Origin: Cycas panzhihuaensis
Taxonomy: Eukaryota > Cycadophyta
Direction: 5' to 3'
DNA length: 64,000 nt
NCBI GenBank assembly: GCA_023213395.1
Contig: CM041465.1
Location: 94,247,741 to 94,311,740, forward strand
Shown here: piece after piece, positions 58,727 through 64,000 of the stretch
Layout: every line of letters starts with the position of its first letter
Numbering within the stretch: position 1 is the stretch's first letter
Program-made: the position numbers and the translations under genes
The notes under the pieces: generated by a model
Told to the model about the DNA's origin: nothing
Database searches by the model: none
The model's input: only the letters and a program-made list of their open reading frames with translations

Positions 58727-59037
58727 TGAAAGAAGGATGGATCTAGGGAATAAATCACTCACATGCACACAATGGCAATGGAGAATGAAAAAGACATGAA
58801 ACAAGATATAAGAGCAAACTTGGAGGTGAGAATGAATAATGACTCCCTCTTTGAGATTTCGCCTTTTATTATTGAGGGTGAGCATTAGGGTTAAGATTTT
58901 CCCGCCTAATGACATGAACCTGAAATTACATCTAAATGCACATAAAATGCATTTAATTAAGAGACTAATGCTAACAATATATCCTAAGGTCACATAATTA
59001 ATCTACACAAATGACCTTAATACATTAATCTCTTTCA
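58727..59037 (-). repeat. 5' LTR of copia C
   Basis: 311 bp, next to the primer site GCTCTGATACCA (58713-58724). Confidence 0.92.
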
Positions 59038-59246
59038 ATATCATGAGATACCTTCATTTTTTATTTTTCAGAACATTACAAACTATGTAATACGCTATAT
59101 AATATGTCATCTCATGTACTATTGATATCCTTATATAGTAGAATTTGTGGTTGGTGTGGGGTCCACCATTTTTGAGTGTTATATAGATAAATGTGCATTA
59201 GTTAATTATGTCTTTATTTTTTTTCTAATTATTTAAAATTCTAACA
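59038..59246. repeat. Second copy of the 208-bp repeat flanking copia C
   Basis: Nearly identical to 51243-51450, same orientation: both contain GAGATACCTTCATTTTTTAT and end near ATTCTAA. It directly abuts the right end of copia C. Confidence 0.85.
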
Positions 59247-59901
59247 CCCCCCCCCTTTAATGCACATTTTGATACATAAATGTTTATTTGAATTTCTAAC
59301 GCCCGATCTTTTGGAATTTCCTAAAAACGATATCTAGTACTTGATTTTCAAGTTGTCTTTGTTGTATCAACTCTTGAATGTGACGATGATGCTTGATGTT
59401 GATATGCTTCATTCTCTCTTGTAACATTGGATTTTCCATCAATTGTATAGCTTTCTCTAAACTAAATCTCTATAGGTTCAATCAGGTAAATTGTTTGATG
59501 TAGGTCTTCAAGTATCTTTATCAGGTAAGCTGTTTCAGGAACTTCTATTTCAACTTCTATGTTTTTTGCTTCATCTTGGTCATTTTGGATCGTAGGAATA
59601 TCTCGTGGATTGGATTCAATCTCAATCTGTTTGAAATTTTTAACTTGTAAATTGTTCACATCATTTGAACAATCAGAATCATCACTTGATTTTTTAGTAA
59701 CAACTTCATCGCATTCAATATTCTTAACAATAGTAATCTCATCAATAGTTGATTCAATAGTGCATTCAACAGTAATAGATTTGGCAACAATTTTATCAAC
59801 TATGTTCTTTTTTTCTTGACATACCCTTTTTTAGATTTTTGGCATACTTTTTCATCATGAACTTTTGTATTTGCTTGAGAATCACGTATAGTATTACCTG
59901 T
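59038..59901 (-). mobile_element. Copia remnant H: LTR part, polypurine tract, RNase H tail, linker
   Basis: Read on the - strand from the right: a Glu-rich linker frame (59462-59659, IQNDQDEAKNIEVEIEVPE), an RNase H tail (59290-59455: ENPMLQERMKHINIKHH, IQELIQQRQLE), a G9 polypurine tract (59247-59255), then TGTTAGAATTTTAAA as LTR start (59246). RT is deleted between linker and RNase H tail. The LTR is cut at 59038 by copia C. The right edge is set by the start of LTR D. Confidence 0.6.
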
Positions 59902-60443
59902 TGTTGGATGTGAAGCCAATTCTAGTTTCCAACATGATGACTATACATCTGATATGTAAAATTCTCTTCGCACAAAAACGCTGGGGGGGTTCCATGGGGG
60001 CAAAAAGGTTGGAGGGGTCCCAAGGGGGTAGGTTGTTGCCCCCCTAGGTAGTTGAAAGCTTCTCATGGCCGTTAGGCCATTTCAGACATGGTCGATAGGC
60101 TGTAAATGGAGCAAAAAGTAGCTTTTTGTTTTTTCCTTTTTGACATAGCTCTTTGTTGCAGTTTTTTGGCACGATTTTTTTGGCGCAGCATTTTGGCATG
60201 GTTTTTTTGGTGTGGCTTTAGAGTTGGTGTTTTTTATATACAAGTTCGAGTAAGTTATTGTATAGAGACACAAAAAAAATGTACTTCTAATTTTGCTATT
60301 AATAAAAGAAAGACTTTTGCCTGATAGTTTTTACGTTGGCACTCTGTCAAGGTTTTTCATGCAAAAATCTGTGTTGTTCTCTTGTACTCTCTCTTGGCTT
60401 CATTGCTTGTTTAGTGTTTGTGCATTGTTATTTTTCTCTTACA
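59902..60443 (+). repeat. 5' LTR of copia D
   Basis: Runs from TGTTGGATGTG to CTCTTACA. It contains a TATA box (60235-60240), a polyadenylation-type AATAAA (60301-60306) and a cluster of G-runs at 59983-60028. The left edge is the best TG candidate at a plausible distance; the right edge is fixed by the primer site. Confidence 0.65.
60235..60240 (+). promoter_or_regulatory. TATA box of LTR D
   Basis: TTTTTTATATACAAG, about 330 bp into the LTR and 60 bp before AATAAA, as expected for U3 to R. Confidence 0.55.
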
Positions 60444-60445
60444 GT

Positions 60446-60458
60446 TGGTATCAGAGCC
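60446..60458 (+). other. Primer-binding site of copia D (tRNA-iMet)
   Basis: TGGTATCAGAGCC, a perfect match to the usual plant copia primer site, 2 bp after the LTR end. Confidence 0.88.
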
Positions 60459-60507
60459 GAAGGTTTGTTTCTCTTGCAGTTGTGCACACGATAGCAAGAA
60501 GTCGAAT

Positions 60508-61290
60508 ATGAGTATGACCAAATTTGAGATAGAGAAGCTAGATGGGTTGAACTTTGTTCTATGGAAGCTGAAGATCCAAGAGATGTTGGTTAAGGATAAC
60601 TGTGCTTTAGCGTTGAAGGGTGTGACAGCCAAACCAACAACAATGTCTATAGGAGACTGGCACATTATGGATGCAAAAGCTAGGGTAGATATTCATCTAT
60701 TCTTAGCCAATTCAATTTTATTCAATGTAGCAGAGGAGACAACAACAAAGGGACTTTAGGATAAACTCAACAAGCTGTATGAAATGAAGTCATTATCAAA
60801 TAGAATTTTTTTGTGGAGACAATTGTACAATCTGAGAATGAAGGACGGAACACCAATTGCAGACCATCTGAATGAGTTCAACACACTGATTAACAAGTTA
60901 AGTTCAGTGGGAGTGAAGATCAAGGAGGAAGATAACGCTGCAACCTTACTTTGTTCACTACCAAACTAATGGGACCAGCTAGTGATGATGCTCAACAATG
61001 CAAATCCTTTCGGAACCCTCGTTTATGACAATGCAGTGGCCGCATTGTTGGAAGAGGAATCAAGGCAGAAGACATCTGAGAGTGGGTCTTCCAATGATGC
61101 CTTAATTGTAAGGGATAGGACCACGGAAATAAATCAATCAAGCAGATCTCATTCCAGGTCAAAGTCTAAGATTGAAAGAAGGGGAAATGTTGGCATTGTG
61201 GGAAGTTTAGACATCTCAAGAAGGATTGTAGGCTACTGAAAGCGAAAGCAGGAAAAGCCAATTCACAAAGCTCAAATGCAAACCTAGTTG
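60508..61290 (+). pseudogene. copia D gag
   Basis: The start ATG at 60508 gives MSMTKFEIEKLDGLNFVLWK, the standard N-terminus of this copia gag group. The frame continues with LWRQLYNLRMKDGTPIADHL, NEFNTLINKLSSVG and LLCSLPN, with stops at about 60757 (TAG) and 60967 (TAA). A zinc knuckle C-W-H-C-G-K-F-R-H-L-K-K-D-C lies at about 61191-61232 in a shifted frame. In active relatives this forms the virus-like particle. Confidence 0.85.
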
Positions 61291-62430
61291 AAGCTTCAGG
61301 ATCAGAGGAAGATGGTGAAGTGCTTTCAACAAACTCTCAAGAACAATTGTTGCACATATGGCTATTGGACTCGAGGGCTTCATTCCATATGACACCACAC
61401 AAACTGGTTCTCCTCATACCAGTTGTGTGATGGAGGCACATTCTACATGGGCAATGATAACTCATGCAAGGTTGTAGAAGGAGAAGTCAAGCTGAAGATG
61501 TATGATGGAGCTATTCATACCATTCAAAGAGTTCGCTATGTTTTAGGGCTGAAGAAAAACTTGTTGTCTTTGGGTAAGTTCAATGAGCTAGGCTATAAAT
61601 ACAATGGTGAGAAAGTTTGTTTAAAGGTCTATAAGGGAGCTCTAGTAGTGATGAAGGCCAAGAAATGTGAACACAATCTATACAAGCTGATTGGAGAGAC
61701 TATAATCGAGGAGGTTGAGGTGGCAATAACAGGTGCCATGGATTCAATAACTTTGTGGCATCAATGCCTGGGCCACATGAGCGAGAGAGGACTAAAGATA
61801 CTACTCGACAAAAACCTTCTGTCAGGTTTAAAATCTTTTGATCTCAGTTTTGTGAACATTGTCTGTTTAGAAAATAGAATAGGCTTCAATTTGCTAGATG
61901 CACTACTAAAAGTTCAGATTTTTGCAGTTGTTACATTCAGATTGTTTTGGACTTGCACTCGTAGCTTCATTAGGAGGGTCACTGTATTTTGTGTCATTTA
62001 TTGATGACTACTCTCGTAAAGTATGGGTGTTTCTTATAAAGAAGAAGTCAGATGCCTTAGACTATTTTAATAAACTAAAAGCTCTTGTAGAGAAACAAAT
62101 GGATAAGAGCATTAAGTGTCCAAGGACAGACAATGGGGGAGAGTTTTGCTCGAAGGAATTTGATCAATTTTGCAGTGAGCATGGAATGGCCAGGTAGAAA
62201 ACAGTTCCTAGTACTCCATAGCAAAATGGGCTAGCTGAGAGGATGAACCGTACCATTATGGAGTGTGCTAGTTGTATTCTCAGCATTGCTAGTTTGGGGC
62301 AAGAATTTTGGGCTGAGACTGTAAATACAACTGTTTACCTAATCAACAAGTCACCTACTACATCTCTAAATGGAAAGATTCCTGAAGAGGTATGGACATG
62401 AAAACTTGTTAATTATTCTCATTTAGTTGT
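61291..62430 (+). pseudogene. copia D protease and integrase
   Basis: The protease site reads WLLDSRASFHMT; the usual D-S-G has become D-S-R, which should inactivate it. Frame 61423-62004 carries GEVKLKMYDGAIHTIQRVRY, LGLKKNLLSLGKFNELGY and the pre-integrase LWHQCLGHMSERGLKIL. The integrase core reads FIDDYSRKVWVFL, RTDNGGEFCSKEF and NGLAERMNRTIME, so the D-D-E residues are present. A stop follows HGMAR and another replaces Gln before NGLAE. LINKSPTTSLNGKIPEEVW follows. Confidence 0.85.
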
Positions 62431-62935
62431 CTTTGGTTGTGATGCTTATGCCCATGTCTTAAAGGAAGAAAGGTCCAAATTGGATTCAAAGTCCAAGAAG
62501 TATATTTTTTTTGGCTATGGTGATGGAACAAAAGGGTAAAGGTTGTGGGATACTATTGCCCGCAAGCTTATCATTAGCCAAGATGTGGTATTTAATGAAA
62601 AATCTATGTAGAAAGTTGAAGAATAATAAACAACAATTGTTGTACCTACTAAGGAAATAAAAGTGGAAGATGGTGTTGTGGAAAAAGATGAAAATCAAGA
62701 ACCTAAACAACAAAATATTGTGATTGAACAAGAAGAACAACAACCTGAGCAGCCACAGGTTGATGCATCTCATTGGGTTAGGAGATCCACTAGAATATCC
62801 AAGCCACCCGAAAGGTATACTCCTGATGCACATTCATCTTTTGCAGTAGTTATTGATGTTGGTGAGCCTAGCTCATTTCAAGAAACTTGTGAGGCTCAAG
62901 ATACAAGCAAATGGAGGAGGAAATGGAGGCCCTAA
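62431..62935 (+). pseudogene. copia D integrase C-terminus and linker
   Basis: VVFGCDAYAHV and KSKKYIFFGYGDG are the conserved end of copia integrase. Then follows an acidic, Gln-rich linker (62663-62935) and the RRSTRISKPPERYTP motif that precedes RT in this group. Confidence 0.75.
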
Positions 62936-63560
62936 GTAAAAACAACACATGGGAGTTGATGGAATTGCCCACAAGACGCAAGGCCATAGGAAATCAATGG
63001 GTCTTTAAGCTGAAAAGGGATGCTAATGGTGCAGTTGAGTGACATAGAGCTTGATTGGTGGCTAAGGGGTATGCACAGAAATCAGGTATAGATTTTGATG
63101 AAATCTTTTCCCCAGTTGTACGCTTGAGTATTGTTAGAATTGTACTAGCTTTGGCTACTTCCCTTGACCTTGAATTGGAGCAGCTTGATGTGAAGGACCC
63201 CGATGAGGAGATTTATGTAGAGCAACCAGAAGATTTTGTGATAAGAGGCAAAGAGAATCTTGTATGTAGGTTGAACAAATTGCTGTATGGTCTCAAACTT
63301 GTGCCGAGAGGTTGGTACAAAGTTTGATTCGTTCATGATGAGTCTAGGATTTAACAGATGCAAAGCTGATCATTGTAAAAGATATGATGATGATGGAAGT
63401 TTCATTATTTTGTTGTTGTACGTTGATGACATGTTGGTTGTAGGCTCCAACATGGACAAAATTTCCATACTTAAAGCTCAATTGGCAAGGACGTTTGAAG
63501 TGAAGGATTTAGGTGTTGCAAATCAAATTCTTAGCATGAAGATACATTGAGATAGGAAGA
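62936..63560 (+). pseudogene. copia D reverse transcriptase
   Basis: Blocks in order: EALSKNNTWELMELPTRRKA, NQWVFKLKRDANG, LVAKGYAQKSGIDFDEIFSP, LEQLDVKDPDEEIYVEQPE (the usual T-F-L-H-G is lost in KDPDEE), NKLLYGLK, then the catalytic LLYVDDMLVVGSN. Stops occur at VE-stop-H and RA-stop-L. There is a frameshift at about 63290-63325. Confidence 0.85.
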
Positions 63561-64000
63561 GCAGGAAGATCTTACTTACGCAAAAGACATGTGGAAAAAG
63601 TTTTGCAATACTTCAACATGCAGAATGCTCAGTCAATTAGTACCTTGTTTCCAGCAGATATGAGGTTGTCTTTGGAACAGGGTCCTAGAAATGAAGTAGA
63701 GAAGGCACAGATGTCTCATGTACCATCCTAATTAGTAGTAGGTAGAGTAATGTTTGCCATCGTGTGTACTAGACCGAACATTGCCCAAGTAGTGGGAGTT
63801 GTCAGCCGGTTCATGGCAAATCCCGGATATGATCATTGGATTGCTATGAAGTGGAAATCCTTCATTATTTCAAGGGTGCTTCAGATGCTGCTATCTATTA
63901 TAGTTTGGCAGATCTTCAGGTGATAGGGTTTGTAGATTCAGATTTTGCTGGCGATAGAGACAGACATAAGTCCGCTAGAGATGTGTGTTGACTCTTGCAG
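63561..64000 (+). pseudogene. copia D RNase H, cut by window end
   Basis: Shifted frames give VEKVLQYFNMQNAQSIST, VVGRVMFAIVCTRPNIAQVV, RFMANP and finally FVDSDFAGDRD with the first catalytic Asp. The rest and the 3' LTR lie beyond 64000. Confidence 0.75.

Larger units (their letters stand above)
51452..59037 (-). mobile_element. Copia element C, youngest of its family here (7586 bp)
   Basis: Two 311-bp LTRs (51452-51762 and 58727-59037) begin TGAAAGAAGG and end CTCTTTCA. The polypurine tract is at 51765-51772. A perfect initiator-Met primer site is at 58713-58724. By eye the LTRs differ at about 14 positions. The interior is the best preserved of A, B and C, with a 349-codon RT frame. Unlike A and B, the 5 bp on each side do not match (CTAAT left, ATATC right). 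Confidence 0.93.
59902..64000 (+). mobile_element. Copia element D, 3' end beyond window
   Basis: A 542-bp 5' LTR (59902-60443), initiator-Met primer site, gag and pol in copia order on the + strand. The family differs from A-C. The frame is broken by scattered stops and shifts, though all major catalytic motifs remain legible. The element runs off the window within RNase H. Confidence 0.88.

Noticed and set aside
13162-59246. CRISPR-like or bacterial arrays from the repeated segments
   Set aside because: All long repeats are LTRs or internal parts of plant retrotransposons; there are no regularly spaced short repeats.

Overview
This is plant nuclear DNA. It is eukaryotic, moderately AT-rich and intron-bearing, and about 85% is LTR retrotransposon sequence of several ages nested in one another. 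One host gene is clear, a microtubule-associated WVD2-like (WDL) protein of the TPX2 family. Its first five coding exons lie at 46654-48845 on the + strand. Long introns stuffed with retrotransposons, many decayed elements and a CpG-rich 5' end fit a large-genome seed plant, perhaps a gymnosperm; that placement is inference.

Layout. (1) 1-9769, - strand: a Ty3/gypsy element (#1) with decayed gag-pol (gag 5.1-6.8 kb, protease 4.3-4.5 kb, RT/RNase H 1.8-3.2 kb, integrase 0.6-1.8 kb) and a long 5' LTR of about 2.8 kb. (2) 9770-12300, +: remains of a copia element. (3) 12.3-24.3 kb, -: the 3' end of a related gypsy element (#2), with a 3' ORF resembling a plant-mobile-domain protein, a polypurine tract and a 3' LTR. 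Copia element A (13167-20746, TSD tttag) sits inside that LTR. (4) 24.8-36.2 kb, +: the 3' end of a third relative (#3), with a second-type RNase H and a 2.98 kb LTR. Its RNase H reading frame is split by copia element B (24873-32538, TSD acgat). (5) 36.3-38.2 kb: two LTRs of another copia family in inverted orientation. (6) 38.2-42.5 kb: nothing identified. (7) 42.5-48.8 kb: the WDL gene, with a CpG-rich 5' region. (8) 48.8-64 kb: probably the next WDL intron or downstream flank, holding copia remnants E and H, copia element C (51452-59037) and copia element D (59902 to the window end, +).

A, B and C belong to one copia family (LTR 311-312 bp, initiator-Met primer site, unusually long leader of about 1.95 kb, - strand). 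By-eye LTR divergence ranks their ages A > B > C. A has lost catalytic residues in protease and RT. C keeps its catalytic residues but carries several stops of the C-to-T type. No retroelement here is intact. The most unusual features are the swappable 3' modules of the gypsy family (RNase H-like or mobile-domain-like ahead of the same LTR), a short exon-like block inside all three of its LTRs, and the missing target duplication around element C.
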